From: Bhargavaea cecembensis
GTDB lineage: Bacteria; Bacillota; Bacilli; Bacillales_A; Planococcaceae
Length of the DNA stretch: 52,744 nucleotides
Reading direction: 5' to 3'
Assembly: GCF_000826125.2 (NCBI RefSeq)
Contig: NZ_LN651371.1
Span: 1,475-54,218, forward strand
A model generated the notes under the pieces. It was not told the origin of the DNA and ran no database searches. It saw only the letters and a list, made by a program, of their open reading frames with translations. Of the stretch, positions 1 through 8,866 are shown piece by piece (position 1 is the first letter of the stretch; the number at the start of each line of letters is the position of its first letter). Both the position numbers and the translations under genes were made by a program.

Positions 1-34
1 GCGCCGTTGCGTTTCTCGTTTTGGCGACTTTATT

Positions 35-63
35 ATCTTAACACCCTCAGTCCGGTGTGTCAA
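35..63 (-). promoter_or_regulatory. strong leftward sigma-A promoter, probably rRNA operon P2
   Basis: Read on the minus strand there is a perfect -35 TTGACA (58-63), a 17-bp spacer and a -10 TAAGAT (35-40). AAAGTCGCC follows at the expected start of transcription, and an A-rich tract lies just upstream of the -35. From memory, a consensus promoter with an AAAGTCGC-like start is typical of rRNA operon promoters in Bacillales. The transcript would run off the left edge, so the rRNA operon itself is inferred, not seen. Confidence 0.65.
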
Positions 64-109
64 CACTTTTTTTCAACCGGTTTTAGCCGGCGTCCTGAGG
101 ACAAGAACT

Positions 110-139
110 ACTATACCCCATGGCGGGGAAGGAAATCAA
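110..139 (-). promoter_or_regulatory. possible upstream promoter P1 in tandem with the rRNA-like promoter
   Basis: On the minus strand a -35 TTGATT (134-139), an 18-bp spacer and a -10 TATAGT (110-115) lie about 75 bp upstream of the stronger promoter. Tandem promoters are common before Bacillus rRNA operons. The -35 overlaps the last bases of the transporter gene at 136-1038, and the matches are less perfect than in P2. Confidence 0.35.
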
Positions 140-1038
140 CCCCTCTTTGCAAAAAAGAGTTTTCTGATTTTCCTTCCATCCACTACAAAGAGTACAATCC
201 CCGCAAGGACGACCAGTCCCCCGGCGATCTGTGTCCCGATGAGCTTCTCTCCGAACACGTAATAAGCGAGTATGGCAGCACCGACCGGTTCAAACAAGAT
301 GGCGATCGAGATGACATTCGTGCTCACCCACCGGAGAGCCCAATTGAACAGAGAATGCCCGAACAGGTTCGGCAGCAGGGCAAGCAGCGCAAACCACATC
401 CAGTCCGACGGCGGATAAGGGCCAAAGCTTTCCCCTTTCAGCAACACATAGAAAAACAGGGCGACTGTGCTGATCCCGTAAACGATGAATGTATAGGTCA
501 CAAGAGTGATGCGCTGCCTCACATCCTGGCCGAACAGGAGGTAGCCGGTGATGAGCGCGCACGCGATCAGCGCAAGCATATCCCCATAGAACGCCTCCCC
601 GCTGACGCGGAGATCCCCCCAGCTGATCAGGACGCTCCCCGCGATGGCGATCGCTCCGGAAAGAAGCGTCTTGACGGTGAGTCTCTCCTTGAAGAAGAAG
701 TAAGTTCCGGCGAATGCGAACAGCGGCTGGAGTGTTACAAGCACTGTCGAACTTGCGACGGATGTGTAATTCAGCGATTCGAACCATAGAATGAAATGAA
801 AAGCCAGAAAGACACCGGCGACGGCCGAAAAGATCCAATCCCGCTTCCGCAGGATCCGGAGTTCATGGAGATGACGGGAGAAAAACGCGGGAGCCAGTAT
901 GAGTACGGAGAAAAGCATCCTATAAAAGGCGATCGCTCCTGCTTCCGCGGTCGTCAGCTTGACAAAGATTGCGGACATCGAAACGGTGATGACCCCGATG
1001 ATGATGGGGATTGATGGGTGAATCGGCGGCTTTTCCAA
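136..1038 (-). CDS. EamA/DMT-family transporter
   Basis: A 300-aa, strongly hydrophobic protein with about ten membrane segments. It has the two-fold EamA repeat of the drug/metabolite transporter superfamily, with halves at roughly residues 10-140 and 150-290. The first half has the typical FILWFESLNYTSVASSTVL pattern and the second has FGHSLFNWALRWVSTNVIS. Members export amino acids or other small metabolites, and the substrate cannot be told here. The start is TTG at 1038 with AAGGAAG about ten bases upstream; no better start is visible. The gene is monocistronic and faces away from the MgtC-like gene. It ends inside the putative P1 region of the rRNA-like promoter. Confidence 0.85.
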   Translation of the reverse strand: MEKPPIHPSIPIIIGVITVSMSAIFVKLTTAEAGAIAFYRMLFSVLILAPAFFSRHLHELRILRKRDWIFSAVAGVFLAFHFILWFESLNYTSVASSTVLVTLQPLFAFAGTYFFFKERLTVKTLLSGAIAIAGSVLISWGDLRVSGEAFYGDMLALIACALITGYLLFGQDVRQRITLVTYTFIVYGISTVALFFYVLLKGESFGPYPPSDWMWFALLALLPNLFGHSLFNWALRWVSTNVISIAILFEPVGAAILAYYVFGEKLIGTQIAGGLVVLAGIVLFVVDGRKIRKLFFAKRG

Positions 1039-1168
1039 TTTTGTTGCACTTCCTTACTGATGAGTCTTCATGCTGCCTGGTTTGGGGTATCTGAAAAAAG
1101 AGGACACAAAAGATAGCCTACCACGAAAAGGGCCCGGTTGCCCATCACCAAAAGAAGGGGGGATTTCT

Positions 1169-1894
1169 GTGGAGTTTTGGATGATGTCACCTTCTCTGCT
1201 GACCGATACTTTCATGAAGCTGGGCCTGTCGGCACTCCTCAGCCTGGTGATCGGGATTGAGCGGGAACTGAAACGCAAGCCGGTCGGCCTGAAAACAAGC
1301 GTCGTCATCGCCACTTTCAGCTGTCTGCTGACAATCATCTCAATCGAGACCGCCTATTCCACCCCCGCGAGAGACGACATCAATATTACGATGGATCCGT
1401 TGCGACTGGCAGCGCAGATCGTTTCAGGGATCGGCTTTCTGGGTGCCGGCGTCATCCTCAAGCGCGGCAACGATAACATCACCGGACTGACTACCGCCGC
1501 CATGATCTGGGGCGCGGCCGGTATCGGAATTGCCGTCGGGGCCGGATTTTATATCGAGGCCGCCGTCGCCGTCGGCATTGTCATGTTCGCCATCGAGTTC
1601 CTGCCGCCGCTGATGAACATCATGGGACCGAAACGGCTCAGGATGCGGGAGCTTTTGCTCATCGTCACCCTCACCGATGAAGGAGATATCAAACGGGTGG
1701 TCGATCTTCTGTCCGCGCCCGGATACTCCGTTGAGAAGGTCCGGATGACCACTCTCCACACGGATGGCCGATTCTCCGGACATGAGCTCTCCGCCAGACT
1801 GGCGATCCCGCCGAAAATCGACCCGGGGACCGTCTATGCAGAACTCCAAGCACTCGATTACATCAAATCAGTCGAACTCGACATACTCTCATAA
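1169..1894 (+). CDS. MgtC/SapB family membrane protein
   Basis: A 241-aa protein. Residues about 10-150 hold four or five membrane segments with the MgtC signature (LVIGIERELKRKPVGLKT, then GFLGAGVIL and GLTTAAMIWGAAGIGIAVG). The C-terminal 80 residues form a soluble ACT-like domain. The family is linked to Mg2+ limitation and to regulation of membrane ATPases, and is not itself a proven Mg2+ channel. I chose GTG at 1169 because AGAAGGGGGG lies seven bases upstream and the family begins here; an ATG 33 codons upstream would add an atypical polar leader. A CDF transporter follows 14 bp downstream with its own ribosome binding site, so the two are probably co-transcribed as a divalent-metal pair. 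Confidence 0.88.
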   Translation: MEFWMMSPSLLTDTFMKLGLSALLSLVIGIERELKRKPVGLKTSVVIATFSCLLTIISIETAYSTPARDDINITMDPLRLAAQIVSGIGFLGAGVILKRGNDNITGLTTAAMIWGAAGIGIAVGAGFYIEAAVAVGIVMFAIEFLPPLMNIMGPKRLRMRELLLIVTLTDEGDIKRVVDLLSAPGYSVEKVRMTTLHTDGRFSGHELSARLAIPPKIDPGTVYAELQALDYIKSVELDILS

Positions 1895-1908
1895 ACGGAG
1901 GTTCATTT

Positions 1909-2898
1909 ATGAAAGAACTTTGGAAGCTGTTGAAAAACGGGAACAAGCCTTCCCTGCTGGCCGCGGTCGTCAATACGATCATTGCCTTTTTGAAGGGGGC
2001 AGGCTTTCTGTTCACCGGAAACGTGGCCCTATTCGCTGAAACGATGCACTCCTTCGGGGATGCGGCAAACCAGTACTTCGTCTATGTCGGTTCGGCTTTA
2101 TCCAAAAAGGCGCCGACCCCCAGATTTCCGAACGGGTTCGGCCGGATCGTCAACCTGGTCTGCCTGTTTGCGGTCGTCATCGTCGGGATCATGGCGTATG
2201 AGACGATCATCGAAGGCTGGCACCATATCGTCCATCCGGCCGTCTCCGGCGGTTTCTGGATCACCTTCTCGATTCTTCTCGCGGCGACGTTGCTGGAGTT
2301 CACCGTGCTCTACAAAGCCGGAAAAGAGATTCTCCATGATGCAGGCGTCGAGGGAGGTCCCCTCGCCCCCGTGACGAAGGGGTTCAAGAATCTGAAATAC
2401 GCCAGGCCGGCAACGAAGCTTGTCTTCATGGAAGATACGGTTGCAACGGCCGGCGGTCTGCTTGCACTTGTTGCCGTCGTGCTGGCGAAGTTCTTCGGAC
2501 TCGGTTGGACGGAAGGAGTGGCCTCCATCCTGATCGGCGGGATGATGTTCTACGTGGTCGGGATCATCTTCCTTGAAAACGCGCGGGGGGCGATCGGCGA
2601 GACCGACGAGGAGATGCTCGCCCATATCGCCAACCTGCTTTCGGATGATGAGGATGTCCGCGATCTGCAGAAAGTGGAAGTCATCAAGGAAGGCGAGGTT
2701 CTCCATGTGGAGATTATCGTTGAGGTGGATCCGACGCTCTCATTCGCCGAGGTCGACGATATCCGGGACCGTCTCCTGGACGTTGTCTGCAGCCAGAAGA
2801 ACGTGGCGGACGTCACCATCTCTTTCGACGAGGACGACGGGATCCGGACCTTCACGCGGCCGGGAAAAAGCACCCAGCCCGGAAAGCCGCAAATTTAA
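1909..2898 (+). CDS. cation diffusion facilitator (CDF) family transporter
   Basis: A 329-aa secondary transporter that exports divalent cations (Zn, Mn, Fe or Co) in exchange for protons. The N-terminal membrane domain has the metal-site segments LFAETMHSFGDAANQ near residue 45 and FMEDTVATAGG near residue 175. Residues about 225-310 form the cytoplasmic ferredoxin-like domain. The first site reads E-T-M-H-S-F-G-D instead of the classical DSLHSLSD, as in a CDF subgroup common in Firmicutes. GGAGG sits eight bases before the ATG. It follows the MgtC-like gene closely and is followed by a hairpin terminator. Metal specificity is not predictable here. Confidence 0.88.
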   Translation: MKELWKLLKNGNKPSLLAAVVNTIIAFLKGAGFLFTGNVALFAETMHSFGDAANQYFVYVGSALSKKAPTPRFPNGFGRIVNLVCLFAVVIVGIMAYETIIEGWHHIVHPAVSGGFWITFSILLAATLLEFTVLYKAGKEILHDAGVEGGPLAPVTKGFKNLKYARPATKLVFMEDTVATAGGLLALVAVVLAKFFGLGWTEGVASILIGGMMFYVVGIIFLENARGAIGETDEEMLAHIANLLSDDEDVRDLQKVEVIKEGEVLHVEIIVEVDPTLSFAEVDDIRDRLLDVVCSQKNVADVTISFDEDDGIRTFTRPGKSTQPGKPQI

Positions 2899-2914
2899 AA
2901 ACAACCGGACAGAA

Positions 2915-2955
2915 GAAACCGGAGAAGGCATCGGCCCTCCCCGGTTTCTTTTTTA
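2915..2955 (+). terminator. Rho-independent terminator after the CDF gene
   Basis: GAAACCGG (2915-2922) pairs with CCGGTTTC (2941-2948), with additional GAG/CTC pairing inside, followed by a T-rich run to 2955. It lies between the convergent CDF and alcohol dehydrogenase genes. Confidence 0.75.
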
Positions 2956-4122
2956 TAAGCTGTTTCTCAGGATCGTCTCGATTTCGTCCGTGTTCAGCCG
3001 GGCAAAGTTGCCGAGCGGCCCGTGGACCGATGCCTTTTCTGCCATGAGCCGGATGCTCTCATCGCCGATGCCGTAATCTGAAAGTTTCTCCGGCGCACCG
3101 ATCGAAGTCCAGAAGTCACGCAGCCTTCCGATTCCCTCAAGTGCGGTTTCTTCAGGCGCCTTCCCTTCCGGGTCAACGCCGAAGACGTTCACCGCGAGTT
3201 GGGCAAAGCGCTCCGGCTTGGTCCCTTTTTCGACATTGAATTTCATCCATTCCGGGAAAAGAATCGCCAGGCCGCCAGCATGGGGGATATCGTAGATCGC
3301 CGAAACCGCATGCTCGATGTCATGGGAACCCCAGTCCCCCTGGTAGCCCATCTCCAGGAACTTGTTTAGCGCAATGGTTCCGGCGTACATGATCGTTTCC
3401 CTGAGGTCGACATTGCCGGGATCCTTCATCAGATCCGGTGCCGTCCGCAAGACTGCCCGGAGCACGCCCTCGCACATCTCGTCCTGGACCGGCGTGTTGT
3501 CGGCATTGTTGAAATACTGCTCGAAAATATGGGACATCATGTCCACGATGCCATAGACCGTCTGGTTTTCCGGAACGCTGACCGTGTAGGATGGATCGAG
3601 GATGGAGAATTTCGGGAAGTTGAGCGGACCGCCCCAGCCATATTTCTCCTGTGTTTCATCGTTCGTGATGACCGATCCGGCGTTCATTTCTGATCCGGTC
3701 GCGGCAATCGTGAGGACCGTGCCGAAAGGAAGCGCCTCTTTCGCCGAAGCCTTTCCTGTTACCAGGTCCCAGGGATCGCCGTCATATTTGGCAGCGCTCG
3801 CGATCAGCTTTGTGCAGTCGATGACCGAACCCCCGCCGACGGCAAGAAGGACGTCGATTCCTTTTTCCCTGCAGATTTCCGCCCCTTTTGCGGCTGTCGT
3901 GACCCGCGGATTCGGCTCGACACCCGGCAGTTCGTGTACTTCCATCCCCGCTTCACCGAGGACCTGCATGACATCGTCATACACACCATTTCGCTTGATG
4001 CTGCCGCCGCCGTAGACGAGCAGCACTTTGTTGCCGTACGGCTGCAGTTCTTTTTTGAGCTTGCCGATCTGTCCCTTGCCGAAAATCAGCTTCACCGGGT
4101 TCTGGAAAGTAAATGGTTTCAT
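2953..4122 (-). CDS. yugJ: iron-containing alcohol dehydrogenase (BdhA/YugJ type)
   Basis: A 389-aa group III alcohol dehydrogenase. The N-terminal half binds NAD(P)H, with the [13 protein letters not shown] signature near residue 100. The C-terminal helical half carries metal ligands such as D/H in [14 protein letters not shown] and [12 protein letters not shown] around residues 265-285. It resembles the butanol dehydrogenases YugJ/YugK of B. subtilis, which reduce medium-chain aldehydes in the cytosol. The start ATG has GGAGGAGAACCG before it. The gene is single and flanked by convergent and divergent neighbours. The adjacent yuzA-like gene matches the B. subtilis yugJ-yuzA-yugK arrangement (from memory). 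The split between the yugJ and yugK orthologues is uncertain. Confidence 0.88.
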   Translation of the reverse strand: MKPFTFQNPVKLIFGKGQIGKLKKELQPYGNKVLLVYGGGSIKRNGVYDDVMQVLGEAGMEVHELPGVEPNPRVTTAAKGAEICREKGIDVLLAVGGGSVIDCTKLIASAAKYDGDPWDLVTGKASAKEALPFGTVLTIAATGSEMNAGSVITNDETQEKYGWGGPLNFPKFSILDPSYTVSVPENQTVYGIVDMMSHIFEQYFNNADNTPVQDEMCEGVLRAVLRTAPDLMKDPGNVDLRETIMYAGTIALNKFLEMGYQGDWGSHDIEHAVSAIYDIPHAGGLAILFPEWMKFNVEKGTKPERFAQLAVNVFGVDPEGKAPEETALEGIGRLRDFWTSIGAPEKLSDYGIGDESIRLMAEKASVHGPLGNFARLNTDEIETILRNSL

Positions 4123-4242
4123 CGGTTCTCCTCCTTCTTCTTCCCATGCATTTTCTCATTTCCGCGGACTCTATGCCAACCGGCACGCCCTGCTGCATAA
4201 AACACCCCTCTTCGGTTCATGATGAACGGAGGAGGTGATCCG

Positions 4243-4533
4243 ATGGAAACATTCAGGAAGATTGCACTCGCCGTCGCCATCATCGGCGCATTGAACTGGG
4301 GGCTGGAGGCGCTCCTTGGATTTGACATCGTCGCAGACCTCTCAGGAGGCCGGGACAGCGGGTTCGCCAGATTCCTTTACGGGCTGATTGCCCTTGCGGG
4401 TGTCGCCAGTCTCGGCTATCTCTTCCCTGGCGGCAGGGGGAAAGGCGCTCGCGGCGGTTCCGACGAACATGAGTGGCAGTACCGTCCGCCGGCGGGATTG
4501 ATGGAAGACAAAGACAGGACCGCTCCCGATTAA
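4243..4533 (+). CDS. yuzA: DUF378 small membrane protein (YuzA-like)
   Basis: A 96-aa protein with two membrane segments (about residues 5-25 and 42-62) separated by a short loop. The IGALNWGLEALLGFDIV motif is typical of DUF378, and a hydrophilic tail of about 30 residues follows. Its function is unknown. The start is ATG at 4243, because GGAGGAGGTGAT lies immediately before it. Two earlier ATGs precede that ribosome binding site. The gene is divergent from the alcohol dehydrogenase, and its 3' end is inside a bidirectional terminator hairpin. Confidence 0.8.
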   Translation: METFRKIALAVAIIGALNWGLEALLGFDIVADLSGGRDSGFARFLYGLIALAGVASLGYLFPGGRGKGARGGSDEHEWQYRPPAGLMEDKDRTAPD

Positions 4534-4555
4534 CGGGAACGGCCCTGTCTTCTTT
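4513..4555. terminator. bidirectional terminator between yuzA and gudB
   Basis: GACAGG (4513-4518) pairs with CCTGTC (4544-4549). Inner pairing of ACCG..CTCCCG with CGGGAACGG closes around ATTAA, and T-rich tracts lie on both sides. The stem starts inside the yuzA coding end and can also stop the leftward glutamate dehydrogenase transcript. Confidence 0.75.
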
Positions 4556-4563
4556 TCTGATCC

Positions 4564-5808
4564 TTACGCCCAACCGCGGAAGCGTGCAGCTTCTGCAGTT
4601 CTGCGGATGCCGACCATGTATGCGGCAAGACGCATGTCGATATTGCGGTTCTGCGCAGTCGTATAGACGTTTTCGAACGCCTCCGTCATCTTCTTGTACA
4701 GACGGTCATGGACTTCTTCTTCGGTCCAGTAGTAGCCCTGGTTGTTCTGTACCCATTCGAAGTAGGAAACGGTGACGCCGCCGGCACTTGCCAGGACGTC
4801 CGGAACGATGAAGATTCCGCGCTCAGTGAGAATCTTCGTCGCTTCTGCCGTCGTGGCACCATTTGCCGCCTCAACAACGATCTTCGCCTTGATGTCATGC
4901 GCATTGTCCGCGTTGAGCTGGTTTTCGAGAGCTGCAGGAACGAGGAAGTCGCAGTCGAGCTTGAACATCTCTTCGTTCGTAATCGTCTCGTCGAACAGCG
5001 TCGTCACGGTGCCGAAGCTGTCGCGACGGTCGAGCAGATAATCGATATCCAGGCCGTTCGGATCATGAAGCGCGCCGTAGGCATCGGAGATTGCAATGAC
5101 TTTCGCCCCTGCATCGTGAAGGAACTTCGACAGATAGCTGCCGGCATTCCCGAACCCTTGGATGACGACCCGTGCGCCTTCCACTTCCAGGCCGCGGACT
5201 TTTGCCGCTTCCCGGAGGGCGATGATGACGCCTTCCGCAGTTGCACGGTCGCGTCCCTGCGAGCCGCCGAGTGCAATCGGCTTGCCCGTGATGAAGCCCG
5301 GGGAGTTGAATTCGTCAATGCGGCTGTATTCGTCCATCATCCATGCCATGATCTGTGCGTTCGTCATGACGTCTGGAGCCGGGATGTCCTTGGCAGGCCC
5401 CATGACCTGGCTGAGCGCACGGACATAGCCGCGGCTGAGCCGTTCCAGTTCGTCCATCGACATCTCGCGCGGATCGCAGATGATGCCGCCTTTACCGCCG
5501 CCGTACGGCAGGTCTACGATGCCGGCTTTCATCGTCATCCACATTGAAAGGGCACGGACTTCATCGGCCGTTACGCCCGGGTGGAAACGCACGCCGCCTT
5601 TTGTCGGTCCGACCGCGTCATTGTGCTGGGCCCGGTATCCGGTGAAGACTTTCACTTTTCCGTCGTCCATCTTGATCGGAATGCGGACTTCGGTCATGCG
5701 GATCGGCGCTTTGAGAAGGTCGTACATGCCTTCATCATAGCCCAGTCGGCTCAAAGCCTCGTGGATGACTTCCTGCGTCGAAGTTACTAGGTTCACGTTA
5801 TCGCTCAT
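4564..5808 (-). CDS. gudB: NAD-specific glutamate dehydrogenase (GudB/RocG)
   Basis: A 414-aa enzyme that oxidatively deaminates glutamate to 2-oxoglutarate in the cytosol. The substrate-binding domain carries the lysines in MTMKAG (K94) and PYGGGKGG (K106, catalytic). The Rossmann domain has GFGNAG at about 218-223. Length and sequence fit the hexameric catabolic family. It lies downstream of rocA and rocD in the same direction, so it completes the route ornithine to glutamate to 2-oxoglutarate. A roughly 90-bp gap with its own extended -10 separates it from rocD. Naming it gudB rather than rocG is arbitrary from sequence alone. Confidence 0.93.
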   Translation of the reverse strand: MSDNVNLVTSTQEVIHEALSRLGYDEGMYDLLKAPIRMTEVRIPIKMDDGKVKVFTGYRAQHNDAVGPTKGGVRFHPGVTADEVRALSMWMTMKAGIVDLPYGGGKGGIICDPREMSMDELERLSRGYVRALSQVMGPAKDIPAPDVMTNAQIMAWMMDEYSRIDEFNSPGFITGKPIALGGSQGRDRATAEGVIIALREAAKVRGLEVEGARVVIQGFGNAGSYLSKFLHDAGAKVIAISDAYGALHDPNGLDIDYLLDRRDSFGTVTTLFDETITNEEMFKLDCDFLVPAALENQLNADNAHDIKAKIVVEAANGATTAEATKILTERGIFIVPDVLASAGGVTVSYFEWVQNNQGYYWTEEEVHDRLYKKMTEAFENVYTTAQNRNIDMRLAAYMVGIRRTAEAARFRGWA

Positions 5809-5852
5809 AGTCTTGATTCGCCTCTTTAAATCATAATGGGATGCTCGGCATT

Positions 5853-5861
5853 ATTGTAACA
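5853..5861 (-). promoter_or_regulatory. extended -10 promoter for glutamate dehydrogenase
   Basis: On the minus strand TGTTACAAT gives an extended -10 (TG-N-TACAAT) about 45 bp upstream of the start codon. No good -35 is present at 16-18 bp, which is usual for extended -10 promoters. Confidence 0.45.
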
Positions 5862-5900
5862 TATAACGCCGGCAAGATTCACATATCCTTCACAAAATCC

Positions 5901-7094
5901 TTAAGCCGAGAAGACTTCACGGATTTTGCCGAGCGCCCAGTCGAGATCCTCTTTCGTGATGACGAGCGGAGGGGCAAAGCGGATGACCGTGTCATGCGTT
6001 TCCTTGCAGAGCAGGCCGAGTTCTTTCAGCTTTTCGCAATAAGGACGGGCCTCGCCGTGCAGTTCCACGCCGATGAACAATCCGCGGCCGCGGACTTCTT
6101 TGATCTCTTTGTTGTCGATTTTCTTCAGTTCGCCTTTGAAGTATTCGCCGAGTTCCTGCGCCCTGTCTGCAAGGTGCTCATCCTCGAGAACTTCGAGCGC
6201 TGCGATGGAGACTGCGCATGCCATCGGGTTGCCCCCGAACGTCGAACCGTGGGATCCGGGATTGAATACGCCGAGGATGTCTTCGTCCGCAGCCACGCAG
6301 GAGATCGGCAGGACGCCGCCGCCGAGCGCTTTCCCCATAATGTACATATCAGGCTTTACGCCTTCCCAGTCGCACGCGAACATTTTGCCGGTCCGGCCGA
6401 GGCCCGCCTGGATTTCATCGGCGATGAAGAGGACGTTTTTCTCGCTGCATACTTCGCGCACCCCTTTGAGGAAGCCCTCAGGAGGAATGATGATGCCGGC
6501 TTCGCCTTGGATCGGTTCCAGGATGATGGCCGCTGTGTTTTCATTGATGGCCGCCTTGAGGGCATCGATATCCCCGTAAGGAATGTGGACGATCCCCGGA
6601 AGCAGCGGACCGAAGCCGCGCTTGTATTCAGGGTCGGATGTCATGGAGACAGCCGTCATCGTGCGGCCGTGGAAGTTGCCGTTGCAGACGATGACTTCAG
6701 CTTTTCCTTCTTCAACGCCTTTGACGTCGTAAGCCCAGCGGCGTGCTGCCTTGAATGCTGTTTCTACGGCTTCTGCGCCTGTATTCATCGGCAGGACCAT
6801 GTTCTTGCCCGTGAGCTTGCTTACTTTTTCATACCATGGGCCGAGCTGGTCGTTATGGAAAGCACGGCTCGTGAGCGTGGCTCTGTCAGCCTGGTCTTTG
6901 AGCGCTTTGATGATATGCGGATGGCGGTGTCCCTGGTTGACTGCCGAGTAAGCCGACAGCATGTCCATGTACTTGTTGCCTTCCGGGTCTTGCACCCATA
7001 CGCCTTCCGCTTCGGAAATGACGATCGGCAGCGGAACGTAGTTCTTCGCACCGTATTTCTCTGTTTGCTCAATGATCTGTTGTGTGACTGTCAT
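5901..7094 (-). CDS. rocD: ornithine aminotransferase RocD
   Basis: A 398-aa class III PLP-dependent aminotransferase that converts ornithine plus 2-oxoglutarate to glutamate semialdehyde plus glutamate. It shows [13 protein letters not shown] (residues 225-237) and the PLP lysine in MGKALGGG (K255), with the GNFHGRT motif near 140. AAAGGAGG precedes the ATG at 7094, so the eleven extra in-frame codons upstream are not part of the protein. It lies directly downstream of rocA, and a strong hairpin occupies the gap. Its product feeds RocA, and gudB follows. Confidence 0.95.
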   Translation of the reverse strand: MTVTQQIIEQTEKYGAKNYVPLPIVISEAEGVWVQDPEGNKYMDMLSAYSAVNQGHRHPHIIKALKDQADRATLTSRAFHNDQLGPWYEKVSKLTGKNMVLPMNTGAEAVETAFKAARRWAYDVKGVEEGKAEVIVCNGNFHGRTMTAVSMTSDPEYKRGFGPLLPGIVHIPYGDIDALKAAINENTAAIILEPIQGEAGIIIPPEGFLKGVREVCSEKNVLFIADEIQAGLGRTGKMFACDWEGVKPDMYIMGKALGGGVLPISCVAADEDILGVFNPGSHGSTFGGNPMACAVSIAALEVLEDEHLADRAQELGEYFKGELKKIDNKEIKEVRGRGLFIGVELHGEARPYCEKLKELGLLCKETHDTVIRFAPPLVITKEDLDWALGKIREVFSA

Positions 7095-7111
7095 CGTGTT
7101 ATCCTCCTTTG

Positions 7112-7149
7112 AAAAAGACGGGCACAATCAGGTGCGCCCGTCTTCTTTT
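7112..7149 (-). terminator. hairpin with T-run between rocA and rocD
   Basis: AGACGGGC pairs with GCCCGTCT across a loop of about 14 nt, with A/T runs on both sides, so it can act in either direction. On the minus strand it sits after rocA and ends about 18 nt before the rocD start. I see no promoter between it and rocD. It may be a partial terminator, or a processing site that sets the rocA:rocD ratio. Confidence 0.65.
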
Positions 7150-7179
7150 GTGTGTTGCGGCTTTTCGGTTGATCCGGGA

Positions 7180-8724
7180 TCAGAATACTTCCGATACGGA
7201 TTTTGCTTGCATGTGGAGCTGCAGGTAGTCAGGACCGCCCGCTTTCGAGTCCGTGCCCGACATGTTGAATCCGCCGAACGGCTGGTATCCGACGACTGCA
7301 GCCGTGCAGCCGCGGTTGAGGTACAGGTTGCCGACGTGGAAGTCCTCGCGCGCTTTTTCGAGGTGGAAGCGGTTGTTCGAGAGGACTGCGCCTGTCAGGC
7401 CGTAATCCGTGTTGTTCGCAATGTCGATCGCTTCGTCGAAGTCCTTGGCTTTTGTGAAGCCGACGACAGGTCCGAAGATCTCTTCCTGCATGACGCGGGC
7501 TTTCGGATCGAGGTCTGCGATGATCGTCGGGTTCACGAAGTAGCCTTTCGAGTCGTCGCCGGTGCCGCCGAGGACGAGACGGCCCTCTTCCTTGCCGATT
7601 TCAACGTATTCGAGGATTTTGTCGTAAGACGCCTTGTCGATGACAGGTCCCATGAAGTTCGAGTAGTCGACAGGATCGCCGACTGTCAGTTCTTTCGTCA
7701 GTTCCGCTACGCGCTCAAGCACTTCGTCGTAGACGTCTTCGACGATGACCGCACGCGAGCATGCAGAGCACTTCTGGCCGCTGAAGCCGAATGCCGACTT
7801 GACGATCGACTGGGCTGCGAGTTCAAGATCCGCGTCGCTGTCCACGACGATCGTGTCTTTCCCGCCCATTTCAGCGATGACGCGCTTGAGCCAGATCTGG
7901 CCTTCCTGTACTTTCGCCGCACGTTCGAAGATCCGTGTTCCGACTTTGCGGGAGCCCGTGAAGGAGACGAAGCGGGTGCGCGGGTGGTCGACGAGGTAGT
8001 CGCCGATTTCGGAGCTGGAGCCCGGTACGAAGTTGATGACGCCGGCAGGCAGGCCTGCTTCTTCCATCAGCTCAACGAACTTGTATGCGACGACGGCTGT
8101 TGCCGAAGCCGGCTTGAGGAGCACGGTGTTGCCTGTTACGGCAGCTGCGACCGCTGTTCCCGCCATGATGGCGAATGCGAAGTTCCAAGGGGAGATGACG
8201 ATCCCCACGCCGAGCGGGATGTAGCCGAATCGGTTCGACTCGCCGGGACGCTGGTTGACCGGAACGCCATCTTTCATGGCGACCATCTGGCGTGCGTAGT
8301 ACTCGAGGAAGTCGATGCCTTCCGCAACGTCTGCGTCCGCTTCCGGCCAAGGCTTGCCTGCCTCTTTGGAAAGGAGAGCCGAGAATTCGAACTTGCGGCG
8401 GCGGACCATGGCCGCTGCGCGGAGGAGGATGTCAGCGCGGACTTCCGGCTTGACCTTTTTCCATGTGCTGAACGTTTCATCCGCAGCCGTCATTGCCTTT
8501 TCAGCGAGCTCGCGGGAGCACTTGGATACGTTGCCGATGATTTCCTCGCGGTTGGACGGGTTGAAGGAAACCATCTTGTCGTCCGTCATGATGCGCTCTC
8601 CGTTGATGATGAGCGGAACATCCATGCCGAGGTATTCTTTCACGACTTCAAAGCCTTGTTCGTAGGCTTTGCGGTTCTCCTCGATCTTGAAATCCGTGAG
8701 TGGTTCGTGCTTGTATGGAATCAT
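7180..8724 (-). CDS. rocA: L-glutamate gamma-semialdehyde (P5C) dehydrogenase RocA
   Basis: A 514-aa aldehyde dehydrogenase that oxidises 1-pyrroline-5-carboxylate/glutamate semialdehyde to glutamate with NAD+. The general base is E285 (AEMGGKD), the catalytic cysteine is C319 (GFSGQKC), and the nucleotide region has SPWNFAF near residue 180. Length and the N-terminal segment ([16 protein letters not shown]) match bacillar RocA. AAAGGAGG is eight bases before the ATG. It heads a leftward rocA-rocD(-gudB) group and is divergent from a RocR-like gene. I found no convincing sigma-54 (-24/-12) promoter in its upstream region. Confidence 0.95.
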   Translation of the reverse strand: MIPYKHEPLTDFKIEENRKAYEQGFEVVKEYLGMDVPLIINGERIMTDDKMVSFNPSNREEIIGNVSKCSRELAEKAMTAADETFSTWKKVKPEVRADILLRAAAMVRRRKFEFSALLSKEAGKPWPEADADVAEGIDFLEYYARQMVAMKDGVPVNQRPGESNRFGYIPLGVGIVISPWNFAFAIMAGTAVAAAVTGNTVLLKPASATAVVAYKFVELMEEAGLPAGVINFVPGSSSEIGDYLVDHPRTRFVSFTGSRKVGTRIFERAAKVQEGQIWLKRVIAEMGGKDTIVVDSDADLELAAQSIVKSAFGFSGQKCSACSRAVIVEDVYDEVLERVAELTKELTVGDPVDYSNFMGPVIDKASYDKILEYVEIGKEEGRLVLGGTGDDSKGYFVNPTIIADLDPKARVMQEEIFGPVVGFTKAKDFDEAIDIANNTDYGLTGAVLSNNRFHLEKAREDFHVGNLYLNRGCTAAVVGYQPFGGFNMSGTDSKAGGPDYLQLHMQAKSVSEVF

Positions 8725-8766
8725 GGTGATCCTCCTTTGTTATGTTCATGGGAGCGCTAAATATAT

Positions 8767-8795
8767 TTGCACTCTTTTCTTTTCACACTTATAAT
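8767..8795 (+). promoter_or_regulatory. sigma-A promoter of the RocR-like regulator
   Basis: TTGCAC (8767-8772), a 17-bp spacer and a perfect TATAAT (8790-8795). The start would be near 8802, giving a leader of about 65 nt. A rough inverted repeat TGCAA-N7-TTGCG (8798-8814) overlaps the start and could be an operator shared with the divergent rocA, but this is only a guess. Confidence 0.7.
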
Positions 8796-8866
8796 AATGC
8801 AAAAGATCGTTGCGAATTTCAAGTCTTATTATTTGATTGACGCAAAAAAACAGTCAGAGGTGGACC

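Noticed and set aside
8725-8866. Sigma-54 (-24/-12) promoter upstream of rocA
   Set aside because: The best candidate (CGCAAC...TTTTGC on the minus strand) lacks the GG and has an 11-base rather than 10-base interval between the dinucleotides.
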